From Tretioscincus oriximinensis (Eukaryota; Chordata; Lepidosauria; Squamata; Gymnophthalmidae): a stretch of DNA of 64,000 bases. A program made the translations under genes and the position numbers. The notes under the pieces were generated by a model. That model saw only the letters and a program-made list of their open reading frames with translations. It was not told the origin of the DNA and made no database searches. Positions 1-10,700 of this stretch are shown here, piece by piece. The DNA is taken from the NCBI GenBank assembly GCA_022410635.1, contig JAJVDF010000236.1, forward strand, positions 1 through 64,000, in the 5' to 3' direction. The stretch's first letter is position 1, and every line of letters starts with the position of its first letter.

Positions 1-927
1 ACAAATTTATCCCACTCTAATAATTTCTTAGTTGGTATTTCCTCTATTAGTGCTTGCATTGGGTATATTATTTTAGGTAAAAGCATCATTTTAAACNTCC
101 GAATTCTCGCTACCGGGCTTAGCTTTTTTGCCTTCCATATAGTGGCCTTCCTTATAAGTTCTTTCCAAATCGGGTCGAAATTTGCTTTAACCATTTTATC
201 TGCATTTTTAGTTAAATTTATGCCCAGATACTTCATTTTTTTGCGGTTGGCCTTAAGTCCAGTCTGTCTGTGGATTGTATTCTGAATTTGTCCTGAAATG
301 TTTTTGTATAAGATTTCGGATTTGGGAACATTTATTGTCAAGCCTGAATTATTACCAAAATTGTGAGTAATCTGTGTAATTTTGTTAATCATGTTTTCTG
401 GTTGTTCCGAAACTATTAAGGCATCGTCTGCATAAAGGTTAATTTTGATTTCTTGTCCTCCTATCCGGTAGCCTGGAAAATCTAAAGAATTCCTTATACG
501 ATTNGCTAGTGGTTCGATCGCCAGTAAAAATAGTGTAGGTGATAGTGGGCAGCCTTGGCNAGTTCCATTTTTTATATTGATAGGTCTGGAAAGTTGATCG
601 TTAATCCTAATTCTGACTTTGTTGTCTCTATATATTCCTTTTAATGCGTTTATAAATCTATCCCCAAGATTCATTGCCTCGCAAACCTCAAATAAATACC
701 CGTGGTCTACTGAGTCAAATGCTTTAAAAACATCTAACTTCAGCAGTGCCATGGGTTTTTTATGTTTATGAGCATGGTGTAAAATACTTGAGACAATTTT
801 AATAGGGTCTCCGATTAATTTCCCTTTCAGAAAGCCATATTGATCTTCACCTATTAATGTTCTAGTGTATTTTTCCATTCTTTTGGCGAGAATGCGCATG
901 AATATTTTATAATCATCGTTCGATAAC
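1..927 (-). mobile_element. L1-type LINE, ORF2 reverse transcriptase fragment
   Basis: Read on the minus strand, this stretch encodes the palm region of a non-LTR reverse transcriptase. The catalytic YADD box lies near 421-437, preceded (minus-strand sense) by a QGCPLSP-like box near 540-560. The spacing and surrounding residues (NLYADD, then SEQPENM) fit vertebrate L1 ORF2. Three Ns and the lack of one long ORF show it is a degraded or poorly called copy. It runs off the left edge of the window and stops abruptly near 927, where CR1 sequence begins. It is a molecular fossil with no expected function. The L1 assignment rests on recognising the motifs, not on a database match. Confidence 0.82.
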
Positions 928-1160
928 GATGCCTGATCCAGTATGGCTCTTCTTATGTTCTTATGCCTATTCCTGTCTCTCTGCTTTTCCAGGTCAGCAA
1001 CCTTGGCCTCAAGGGAAGAAACACGTTCCCTGCGAGCCAGGAGCTCCTTGCACCGAACACACACCCATGACTTCTCACCGGCAGGTAGATAGTCATACAT
1101 CTGACACTCAGTGCAAAACACTGGAAAGCCCCCTTCCCCCTGCTGGCTCTCTACCTTCAT
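928..1160. mobile_element. Chimeric CR1 piece: 3' tail joined to an ORF1 zinc-finger fragment
   Basis: Positions 928-965 are the last bases of a plus-strand CR1 3' UTR, ending in the TTCTTATG-type tail. From 966 to about 1160 the minus strand encodes a cysteine-rich segment (CTEC...CVRCKELL, then a heptad-like stretch SSLEAKVADLEKQ). This resembles the zinc-finger and coiled-coil start of CR1 ORF1. The two pieces come from opposite ends of the element and point in opposite directions, so this is a rearranged or nested insertion rather than one copy. Confidence 0.55.
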
Positions 1161-2160
1161 TATTAATATATTTATAATTTACTTTTAATACTATTTAAAT
1201 TCTCTTTTGCTTCAAGATCCTTTACTTATGGTTATAATCTAAGATATTTTTAGTAAAACTATGTTATGAAATGAATTTTCTTTCAATATATTAAAATATT
1301 TTGTTTCTTTGTTTTTCTAAAAAACCCTCTATTTGATATAATTTAATTTGTTTTTATTTAAAAGTAAACAACCCAACTAGTTTTGTTTTAATTTTACTCT
1401 TTTTTTAGTAGTTTTATAATGTTTGTATATCATACTCAATTGTAGTAACAAAATTTCAGAGCTTACCTCTCAGCTGAACTGGGGTTTTATTATTATTATT
1501 GGTTCGTATTTTAAAAATAATATATTTATAACCTAAATAGAATTGTCTTTTAGTTTAGTTGGAGAAATTCGCACTCCTCCCCCCTCTGGGGCTTGTTTTT
1601 GCAGGAAAAAACCTGCTTTTTAAACTTCTAAAATTCCCAAAACTCCAGGGACTCTCTCCTGGCGATTTTCTGCCCTTCTTCCTTGGGCTGTAAGAACTGA
1701 TGTAAGAATTTACGTAAACTATTTACATAAACCAGTTTCGTACAACTTTACGTACACCCATTTACGTAAAGCTTTAGGTAAACCTCTTTACGTAAACCTT
1801 TATTAAAACCCCTTTACATAAAACTTTACGTAAATCAGTTTCATAAACTGTTACATAAACCCGGTTCCCTAAAACATTATGGAAACAAGTTTTATCAACT
1901 TTTACGGAAAGCCCTTTACATAAACCTTTATGAAAACCCCTTTATGTAAACCAATATGAAAATCCCTTTACATAAAACTTTACGTGTGTGAGAGAGTGTT
2001 TGAGAGTATGTTCGCGAGTATGTGATAGCATAGAGAGATGCCATAGAGAGACCATGTGAGAGTTTTACTTCACACTAAGGTAAAGTGGCTCTCAAAGAGG
2101 AATTGCTTAAAAGATTCATGGAACTTTTGATGTTCTTAGTAACTTTTTAAGTGTCAAGCC
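1161..2160. repeat. AT-rich intergenic DNA with a degenerate TTTACGTAAA minisatellite
   Basis: No gene is visible. The first 500 bases are AT-rich and unremarkable. From about 1690 to 1990 short units related to TTTACGTAAAC and CCCTTTACATAAAAC recur roughly every 15-20 bases. Many keep the palindromic core TTTACGTAAA. A short GT/GA-rich run (about 1983-2040) follows. Confidence 0.6.
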
Positions 2161-2545
2161 TAAAATGAAGATTGAGCTATGTGGCCAATATCTTTGAAAA
2201 ACTGAATATGTTGAATAAACAACTTCAAGGAACAAATAACACTCTCGTTGATGCGAAAGTGAAGACATTTGGCTTCACTGCATTTATAGCGCTATGTGAA
2301 CAACATATTTCTGACAAAAAAATTGAGCTGTTCCATTGGCTAAAAAAAGGTGAGGTGACTGATGCTGCTATACTTGTCATTGTGGATCATCTGAAAATAT
2401 TGGCCTCTGAATTGAAAGATTTTCTGATTTAAAACAAATTGATTTTTCCACATGGGTGGTACAAGCAGTGGATCTGCCTGATGTTTCAATGAAGTACCAA
2501 GAAGAACTCTGGAAAATGCAAAATGATGAGTCAGTTTGTTGGGGT
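2161..2545 (+). pseudogene. hAT-family transposase remnant (C-terminal part)
   Basis: The plus strand encodes an 86-codon open segment (2172-2432) that continues after a frameshift to about 2530. It reads like the conserved C-terminal part of hAT transposases and their domesticated ZBED/ZMYM-like relatives: FEKLNMLNKQLQG, then WLKKGEVTDAA, and VSMKYQEELWKMQNDES in the shifted frame. The lack of a proper start, the frameshift and the abrupt end at the LTR show that it is a decayed transposon, not a working gene. Family placement is by motif recognition only. Confidence 0.6.
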
Positions 2546-2551
2546 TAGCCG

Positions 2552-3222
2552 TGTGGGACATATATTAATTGGCATTAATATATTGATATAATATTTGGAT
2601 TGACCTTTGCTAGCCAAAGTGAGGCCTGAATGGAAATTTTGAAAAAATCTCTGGTCACCCCAGCCCCAGGAGTAAACAGGAGAAGCCAAATCTCCCTTCC
2701 TGTCCTGAGGGCATATCTTGCTCAAGAAACCTTGCCAGACTGAATGGATTAATGACACCCATTGTGGCAAAAGGGCATTCATTATTTGACCAGCCATGCA
2801 CCTGGGCTAAAACCATTAGCTTGATAGTGGCAGAAAGAGGAAGCCCATTAAAGCATTATTCCCTTGGGTGAGTCACAGTATTCCTGTAATTAGGAATAAT
2901 AGCCAGGGCAAACAAAGGCTAAGAGGGTCCATCCTGTATCTCACCACCATACCACATTTGGCATTTCCTGACCAGGCTGCACCTCCTTGGGAGGAGAGAA
3001 ACACGTCACACAGGTGTCACAACCTGGGTCCGCCCTGACCCACGTGTGCTGTACCAACCCCTTTTTTGACATCACTGAATCAATCCATGCCTTCTGATTT
3101 GAGGTCAATAAAAGACTGTGCACACCTGGAGTGTCTCATAGCCCTGTGAGCGCTCCTGGATCACTTTTGAACCCAAGCTACAGTCTCCGTGTGAATCTCT
3201 TTACACGTGTCTGCACGCTTTG
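2552..3222 (+). mobile_element. Truncated LTR related to the 15.4-21.4 kb ERV
   Basis: It begins with TGTGGGA at 2552, the same start as the two LTRs of the ERV downstream but on the opposite strand. It then tracks those LTRs: the ATATATTAATTGGC region, the GGTCACCCCAGCCC region, the TGGTCAGG-type block inverted near 2970, and the polyadenylation signal in GTCAATAAAAG near 3107. It is clearly more diverged than the ERV pair and lacks the last part of the LTR, ending where CR1 begins near 3223. No internal ERV sequence is attached, so it is a solo or truncated LTR. Confidence 0.72.
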
Positions 3223-4252
3223 GATCCAGTAGCCAAGTTTGCTGGTGACACTAAACTGTTCAGGGTAGTGAAAACTGAAAATGATTGTAAGGCACTCCAG
3301 AGTGATTTATTGAAATTGGGTGAGTGGGCATCAAAGTGGCAAATGCACTTCAACTTAAGCAAGTGCAAGGTGATGCATATCGGGGCAAAGAACCCAAAAT
3401 ACTCCTACCACCTGATGGGAACCAAGCTTTCTGTGACCGAGATAGAAAAGGATCTTGGGGTATTGTGGACAATTCAATGAAAATGTCAACCCAGTGTGCA
3501 GCAGCAGCAAAAAAGGCAAATTCCATGTTGGGGATAATTAGGAAAGGAATCGAAAACAAGTCAGCAAATGTTGTTTTGTCTCTTTATAAATCTGTGGTGA
3601 GGCCACATTTGGAATACTGTGTTCAATTCTGGTCACCACATCTCAAGAGGGATATTTTGGGAGAAGGTTCAGAAAAGGGCAATAAAGGTCTGGAGCACCT
3701 CCCTTACGAAGCAAGGCTGCAACGTTTGGGCCTCTTCAGCCTTGAAAGGAGACGTTTGAGGGGTGATCTGATTGAAGTGTACAAAATCATGCATGGGATC
3801 AACAGGGTGAATAGAGAAAAAATGTTTTCTCTATCACACAACACAAGGACCAGAGGGCCCTCCTTAAAACTGTTGGGTAGAAAAGTGAGAACAGACAAAG
3901 GAAAGTATTTTTTCACCCAGAGGGTCATCGGCCTATGGAATTTACTTCCTGAAGAGGTGGTGGTAGCTAACAGCTTGGATAGTTTCAAGACAGGACTAGA
4001 CAGGTTTATGGACACCAAAGGTATAAATGGATACTAGGATGGATGTCTGGATGTTGCCTCTGGGATGTAGCAACAGGCAGGACTCCTGAAATACCATTTG
4101 CAGGGAGTCAAGAACAGGTGCATATTTTGCTTTCCTCTGTTTGGACTGCCCAGGTGCATCTGGTGGGCCTCTGTGTGACACAGAATGCTGGACTTGATGG
4201 GCTGTGGCCTGATCCAGTATGGCTCTTCTTATGTTCTTATGTTCAGCTACCT
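3223..4252 (+). mobile_element. CR1 LINE, 3' end of ORF2 plus 3' UTR
   Basis: The plus strand encodes the C-terminal third of CR1 ORF2: FAGDTKLFRVV, then [13 protein letters not shown], [33 protein letters not shown], and a tail ending [12 protein letters not shown]. The 3' UTR follows and ends in a TTCTTATG-type tail near 4252. A frameshift near 3460 and a deletion near 3660 break the frame. This is the commonest repeat in the window, and I use it as the reference for the other copies. Confidence 0.92.
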
Positions 4253-4655
4253 TAGGCAAGCTAAGGAGCCGAATAACAGGTAAGCGAACCCCCGTTAAAA
4301 CTTTATTCAGCACGAAAGGGGCGATGGCCTGGCTCTGTGATGAGGCAGGAACGAAATACCCAAATTCAACCAAGAAAACTGTGGTTGCCGTTTCCATCTT
4401 CCTATTTAGCTGAACGTGGCTCCAGGGCTGCAAATGATTTGCTACTGAGGAAAAGGCACCGACTGGATATCACTCACCGAGGAGACTTGGGGCTGAAGCC
4501 GACTAAATTGGTGCCGAATATAACATCTCTTGGCAGCAGATTATACCTGTTAAGTATCTTTAATTAAAATGATGAAAGTACTACAGAAAAGGCTTCTCTT
4601 AAAACTCTATGCATTTCAGTTCTCTATTACATGTTTTGAAATATTATTAACAATT
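4253..4655. other. Unassigned intergenic sequence
   Basis: No exon, RNA gene or recognisable repeat is visible. Short open frames here are uninformative. Confidence 0.5.
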
Positions 4656-4952
4656 ACATAAGAACATAAGAAGAGCCATACTGGATCAGGCCACAGCCCA
4701 TCAAGTCCAGCATTCTGTGTCACACAGAGGCCCACCAGATGCACCTGGGCAGCCTGAACAGAGGAAAGCAAAATATGCTCCTGTTCATGACTCCCTGCAA
4801 ATGGTATTTCAAGAGTCCTGCCTGTTGCTCCATCCGGGAGGCGACATCCAGACAACTATCCTAGTATCCATTTATACCCTTAGTGTCCATAAACCTGTCT
4901 AGTCCTGTCTTGAAACTATCCAAGCTGTTGGCTACTACTACCTCTTCAGGAT
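4656..4952 (-). mobile_element. CR1 LINE 3' end
   Basis: This is the reverse complement of the CR1 3' UTR and the last codons of ORF2 (compare 3950-4252). It starts with the ACATAAGAACATAAGAAG tail on the plus strand. The segment 4953-5173 to its right shows a T-rich stretch and nothing recognisable. Confidence 0.9.
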
Positions 4953-5173
4953 TAGTGATTTCCTCCTCAGTACTTCGCCTGTCCTTTTATTTTTATTTTT
5001 ATTTTTCGTGGATGCCATGTTGTTGGCAAGCTTGTTTAGTCCCAGTTAATGTGAACAGGAATTCGCTTTTTGACTAATAAGAATGATACATCTTGTGGGG
5101 ATTGGGTTGGGTTTGGATTTTAGAGATGCTTAGGTGGGTCTCCTCTGATGTTGTTATGTTCTACGAGCCCCAT

Positions 5174-5640
5174 GGGCTGCGATCACTTGCTTTGCCGCCT
5201 GGCCAGTGGGGCTCCTTTCCTGACTTTTCTCCTGTGATATCTTGGCATTATATCACACGTGCCGATTCCTGGCAGCACNGCCGTCATGNGGCAAGGATTT
5301 TACCCAGCAACCCTAATGCATAGTGGCCTCGCCCTGAGCTGGGTGTTGGGAGGGCGACGCTTGGACAGGGCGGGGCTTCCCCAGGGGGAGGAGCCTCCTA
5401 GGTGGGCCCGCCTTGCCTTCGAGGGAGGCTGGCCCTGGTGGGTGGCACGTGGGCGAACCCTTTGTCCCAACCATGGAGAAGTTTGCAAATGAGGGGCACA
5501 AGCTGCAGGATCCCGCCAGCCAGGGGGGTTCATCCCTTGACCGCTGCGCCCCTGCGCATGTGCTCAAACCGCGCCTCGTCCCGGGATCCCTAGGAGGGCG
5601 GGGAGAGAACTTTAACCGCGCAGGCCGAGGCAACAGAAGG
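5174..5640 (+). repeat. 466-bp segment, copy A of a near-identical inverted pair
   Basis: This GC-rich segment recurs in reverse orientation at 56339-56804. Reading the two side by side, I see three base differences plus two Ns here (5279 and 5289). It contains GC-box-like GGGCGGGGC and GGGAGGAG motifs. I see no long terminal inverted repeats and no matching target-site duplication at its edges. Open frames inside it are the same in both copies only because the DNA is the same; none has protein-like features. It could be an unnamed non-autonomous element, a segmental duplication or an assembly artefact. Confidence 0.85.
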
Positions 5641-6650
5641 GCGTGGAGGCCGCTGAGCCCGTAGAAGGGGCATTTCCCCCTCACCGAACGGGGAGAAGTA
5701 AACGGCAGAAGCCGCGTTTGCTGGCAGAAGGTGAGGCCCCCCTGGCTCCCTCCGCCCTCCACGGGCCTCCCCTGCCCCGCACCGGCCACAGCAGAACGGA
5801 AGGAGCGGGGCTGGGCGCGCCTGGAGAAACGGGCCTTTGCCCCCCACCGGGCAGGAGGAGCCTCGGACCTCCTCGCCCTCCAGCTCCTCCAAAGCGCCCG
5901 TGACGCTGCCAATCCTCCTGCTGCCCCCTGAGTTCCGGCTCGCCCACTGCGCCCTCGCGCTCCGGCCGGGCCCCGTTTCCAGGCCCAGGGGGGCAACAGC
6001 AGGGGGCGCCGCCACGTGACCTCCACGCCCGCCTACGAGCCCCCCTGCGCGGCGACGGCGCCACGCCTACGCGACCCCAGAGCCCCCGAAGGCCGGCAGG
6101 GCGGCTGCGCGTTTTCTTCGCCTCCTCTCCCCAAGCGAGGCGCCGGTGGCCGGGAAGGGAAGCGGCCGCCGAAGGAGGTGAGGAAGTCTCCCCGTCTCCC
6201 GAGTCCGGCTGAAGCCGCCCCAGAAAGCGCCCGAGCCGGCCTGCTGCGGACTCGGGTGCCTGCGGACACGCGCGCGGATCCCCCGAGCAGGACGGCGGCA
6301 GGACCCCAGGGACGCCACTGCAGGGGGGGGGGGCGCCCGGGGAAGGCAGAGGGTGGAAGAGGGGGCTCCTGTGGCCCCATCCTGTAGGGGGCCCCGAGGC
6401 CCCCGTGGTTGCGTCCGCTCCGGGGGGGGCGCGAGACCAATCGAGCTCTGCCGCCTCCCTTTCCCGTGGGCGCCCGAGGCCTCCTCGCTCGCCGGCCGAC
6501 CAGGGCGCCTGAAACCCACCATGGGGGGATCTCCTTGAGGGCCGGGGCGTTTCTCCTGGTTCCTTCCAGCGCCTTGCTGCCTTTCACGCGTTTTCGCTTG
6601 TGGAAACTGCTGTGGGCCCCGTCACTCCAATAAACAGCCAAGAGGCATAA
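5641..6650. promoter_or_regulatory. CpG island, target gene uncertain
   Basis: About 1 kb of very GC- and CpG-rich sequence with GC boxes and a G/C-run (6317-6335). Together with the 466-bp segment before it, this forms a 1.4-kb island. It may be the promoter of the FMO gene starting at 7737, or of a gene to the left outside the window. I see no convincing coding exon. The long open frames on both strands are the usual by-product of high GC content. Confidence 0.5.
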
Positions 6651-6869
6651 AACATAACTAAGGCAAGCCGGCAGGTAAGGCGCTAACAGAGCCCAGGCCT
6701 GTAGGAAGAAAAATGGGTGGTGCGCACATTCTTGGGTGAGGACAAGCAGGGCGGGAGGGAACGGGCAGGGTCCCTCGTGCTCTTCTGCCCACTGGGGCCT
6801 CCCGTGTGCTATGGGAAGCGCCTGTGGGAGAACCAGGCGCCTGGGCAAAGTGCTTTCCAAGGAACAAGG

Positions 6870-7165
6870 CTCAGAAGAACCTCAGGGGAGCCCTGCGGAA
6901 TGGGACCAGAGCCCACCTGGCCCAGCCGTCCGTCTCACACAGTGGCACACCAAGTGCCCCCGGGCAGCCTCTTTCTTTCTCCACTGCCTGCAAATGGCAT
7001 CTTAGGAATCCTGCCTGTTGCTCCATCCCGGAGGCAGCATCTGTTTGTACCCTTGGTGTCCGTGAACTTGTCTAATCCTCTCTTAAAGCTATCTAGGTTG
7101 TCAGCTAGCAGCACTTCTTCTGGAAGTGACCCTCTGGGTGAAGGAAACGCCCTTTCTCCAACAGT
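6870..7165 (-). mobile_element. Diverged CR1 3' end
   Basis: This is an old, degraded reverse-complement CR1 3' UTR. Recognisable blocks are CTGCCTGTTGCTCCATCCCG near 7011 and the region equivalent to the CR1 ORF2 C-terminus near 7060-7130. The remaining 7166-7736, upstream of the FMO start, shows only a short CA run near 7390 and no clear promoter motif. Confidence 0.75.
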
Positions 7166-7736
7166 TAGTAAAGAAGCCTCTGCCAATGAGAGCATCTGAA
7201 TCTAATGGCCCTTGTGCAAATCTTGGCCCATGTGCAAATGGAACAAATCTTTTGTTCCTTGCTTGCTGCCTTCAGCTTTAAGATCTGCTCCCTGCTGCCA
7301 GCTGCATTCTTAGCAGTGGGGCTGGAAGCTTCTGTTGTAACTTAAAAGCCCCTCTGGAGGTGTCCATCTCCACTCTCCAAGCCCCTCCACACACACACAC
7401 TTTTTGGGGATCTGATACCTTAGGGGACGCCTTGACTTCCAGCTGTCAGATTCCAGTTTGTGCTTCTGTCTCCGGGACCGCCTTCAGGAGTAAAATCCTG
7501 GAAAGATGGCAGGAAACGTTCACAGGTGCATTTGACCGGAAATTACTAATTTGCTTTTGGAACTTTTTTCAGCCTGAATTTTCAGCCACCGCACATGTAC
7601 CTGTTCACCCTGCCCAGAGCGGCTCCTAAGGGAGCAGCCTGAGGATGCTGGCATGAGGGGAGGGGAGCTCCTTGCCAGTGGCTGTTGAGGCATCTCCTGA
7701 TCTTTCCTTCTCAGTCTGTTCCAGCTGCCCTGCAAG

Positions 7737-10700
7737 ATGGCGTCACCAAAGCTCCGCGTGGCTGTGATTGGGGCTGGGGCTGCCGGGCTCTGCAGTGCTC
7801 GCCACATCCTTGCTTGCCCAGATGTGTTTGCTCCCCCAGTGGTCTTTGAGGCGTCTGCCTGCCTGGGAGGTACCTGGGTTTATTATGAGGAGACCGAAGA
7901 AGGTGCTGAGAGCCAGGCAATTCGCTCCAGCATGTACCGAGACCTCAGGTACCTTTCACACTGAAGGCCAGGAAACAGGCCCGTATTTTGGCTGTAGTTT
8001 GCCCGTGGGCTGTACTTTATTTATTTTACTCCCCCTCTTCCCTCAGCTACTTTGGATTTTATAATAATAAAAGCAATAAAAATATTAATATCTTCTTACT
8101 ATATCAGTAGCTATATTTTGCCTAAATATGGCCCTGGTGGGAACGCACCATTCACGTTTCACCTAAGAATGGCTGTGGACTGCTCCGTGCCAGGTATAGT
8201 GTAGGAGCGCGAGGGGAGCAGTTGGAGACTGGCAAATGCTCCATTCCCACCAATTGCTGGGTCCCGTCCCTTGCTANAGGGCAATTTTAGCCTCTTTCTT
8301 TCTCCAGGACCAATCTACCCAAGGAAGTGATGGCCTTTCCTGATTTTCCTTTTGACCAATCGCTGCCTTCGTTCTTGCACCGCTCTGATGTGTTGGCCTA
8401 CCTGGAGAGTTACGCAGAGCATTTTGGCATCTGCAGCCACATTCGGGTGAGATGCCGCTGTTCGGGTTTTAGAAGTTGCACAGGATCTTGTGTGCAAAGG
8501 CTGGTGGTCTGGTCCAAGGCTCTGGAATGAACTCCCTTCCGGAGGGAAACCTGCCACCCATGTTACATGCGAGTCAGAAATACTAAGGCAGAATTAACAA
8601 TACATTTTAAAGAACATTAAAAAGCCCAGGAACTTCTCTGAAGTACATCAAAAATAGGGATCCAACCAGAAACACAGCTTGATCTCCAGGTAACAATGGT
8701 CAGAAGGGAATAATTAAAACAGATATGGAGATTGCAGAGAGTCTGAATGAATTCTTTGTCTCAGTTTTCACTGAGGAGAACCAAGGGCAGCATTTACCTG
8801 CAACTGAATGGAGTGTAACAGAGGAATTAATCTGCGTAGAGAAAGCCAGGGAGGAAATCTTTCAATGCCTTCATAAGTTAACAAATCGCAGAATGCAGAT
8901 GACATTCATCCAAGAATTCTTAAGGAACTCATGTGTAAAATTGCTGAACTTCTAGCCAAAATAATATAATTTTCCCTTAAGATTGGGCTCTGTCTGAAGA
9001 TTGAAGGGTAGTGAATGTAACCCCAATCTTGGAAAAAGGATTCTGGGGTGAACCAGGAAATTACCAACAAGTCAGATTAACATGAGTTCCAGGAAAAATG
9101 TTGGGAAGCAAACTAGCAAATTACTGTGCATGTAGGAGAACAGGGGCCTTCTGCACAGGTGAACCATGCCCTACTAGTAAGATTTCTCTAAAAGAATTGA
9201 TTAAAGAATTAGCCACTTTAACCTGGCCTTTGATTGAAGAGACAGCATTTTCTTTCCCATCTTCAGATATCTTTTTAATATGTCAATTTGCTTTTATTGT
9301 TAGCCGACCTTTTGGGTGTAGGGTAGGATATAAGTCTAAATAAATGATTGGTTTAACACGTGGACAACAGGGATCTTCTGATGTCTCAAAAGACTTTTTA
9401 CAAAGTCTTTCATGAAAGGCTCTTGAATCAGCTTTTCAGTCCTGGAATGACGAGGCAGGAAAGAAGGAAGAGCAATAAAGAGGCCATTGCAAGGTCTGTG
9501 CTTATATTGCTGTATTGGAGCCACAGGCAGGAATCCTAAAGTGCCCCTTGTCTGGGCGGCGAGAACAGTTGAAAATTTTGCCACCTTCTGTTCCAGGCTT
9601 CCCAGCCTTACGAAGCAAGGCTGCAACGTTTGGGCCTCTTCATCCTTGAAAGGAGACGTTTGAGGGGTGATCTGGTTGAAGTTACAAAATCATGCATGGG
9701 ATCGACAGAGTGAATAGAGAAAAATGTTTTCTCTATCACACAACACAAGGACCAGAGGGCCCTCCTTAAAACTGTTGGGTAGAAAAGTGAGAACAGACAA
9801 AGGAAAGTATTTTCTCACCCAGAGGGTCATCGGCCTGTGGAATTTACTTCCTGAAGAGGTGGTGGTAGCTGACAGCTTGGATAGTTTCAAGACAGGACTA
9901 GACAGGTTTATGGACACCAAGGGTATAAATGGATACTAGGATGGATGTCTGGATGTTGCCTCTAGGATGGAGCCACAGGCAGGACTCCCGAAATACCATT
10001 TGTAGGGCGTCATGAACAGGAGCATATTTTGCTTTCCTCTGTTCGGACTGCCCAGGTGCATCTGGTGGGCCTCTGTGTGACACAGAATGCTGGACTTGAT
10101 GGGCTGTGGCCTGATCCAGGATGGCTCTTCTTATGTTCTTATATAGGTGTAATTGGGGGTCCTCTGGGTGAGACGGAAGGCTGGGCTAGGTGGGCTCCAT
10201 TCAGCTGAAGCTCTTCTTAGGTTCTTATGCTAAGGTTCTGTATTAAGTTTTGGGTTTTAATTTATTCAATAAATCAGTAGTTTGACTGTATCAACAGTTA
10301 CAAAATGCACAAAAAACAGAACAAAAGAAAAAAAATGAACCCTCTGTCTTAGACAAATGGGACAAGTTTAAAATAAACCAACCGTCTAAAACTGGATTAA
10401 AAAACAGAGCCCCAGTTCTGGAATAAGCGATCTTAAGGCCTGAAGACACTATAGCTTGCTTACAAAAATTTCAATTCTGGAAGCCATGATACTGTATCGT
10501 TAATAAATGACAAAGATGTAGAAGTAAATAGTAAGCCAAGTTTGAGTGATCACTCAATGAAAGTGGCTGTTTGGCGGATTTTGTCTCTTTGTTGTTGTTC
10601 TGAACTGCCCCTGAGACTTGGTGGTATGGCTGGATGCAGATATTTAAATGAAGTGTTAAAATAACTAAATAAAAATCAGTGTGATAGAAACATGTAAACA

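Noticed and set aside
1690..1990. CRISPR-like array
   Set aside because: The units are short and degenerate, without uniform spacers, and the genome is a vertebrate one.
3324..4037. A 237-codon open frame as a host gene
   Set aside because: It is the C-terminal part of CR1 ORF2, with frameshifts; the same holds for the frames at 52777-53475, 36740-37357 and 23713-24201.
5313..6860. Long open frames on both strands in the CpG island
   Set aside because: They overlap on all frames, have GC-driven composition (Arg, Pro, Gly, Ala), no recognisable domain and no splice-consistent structure.
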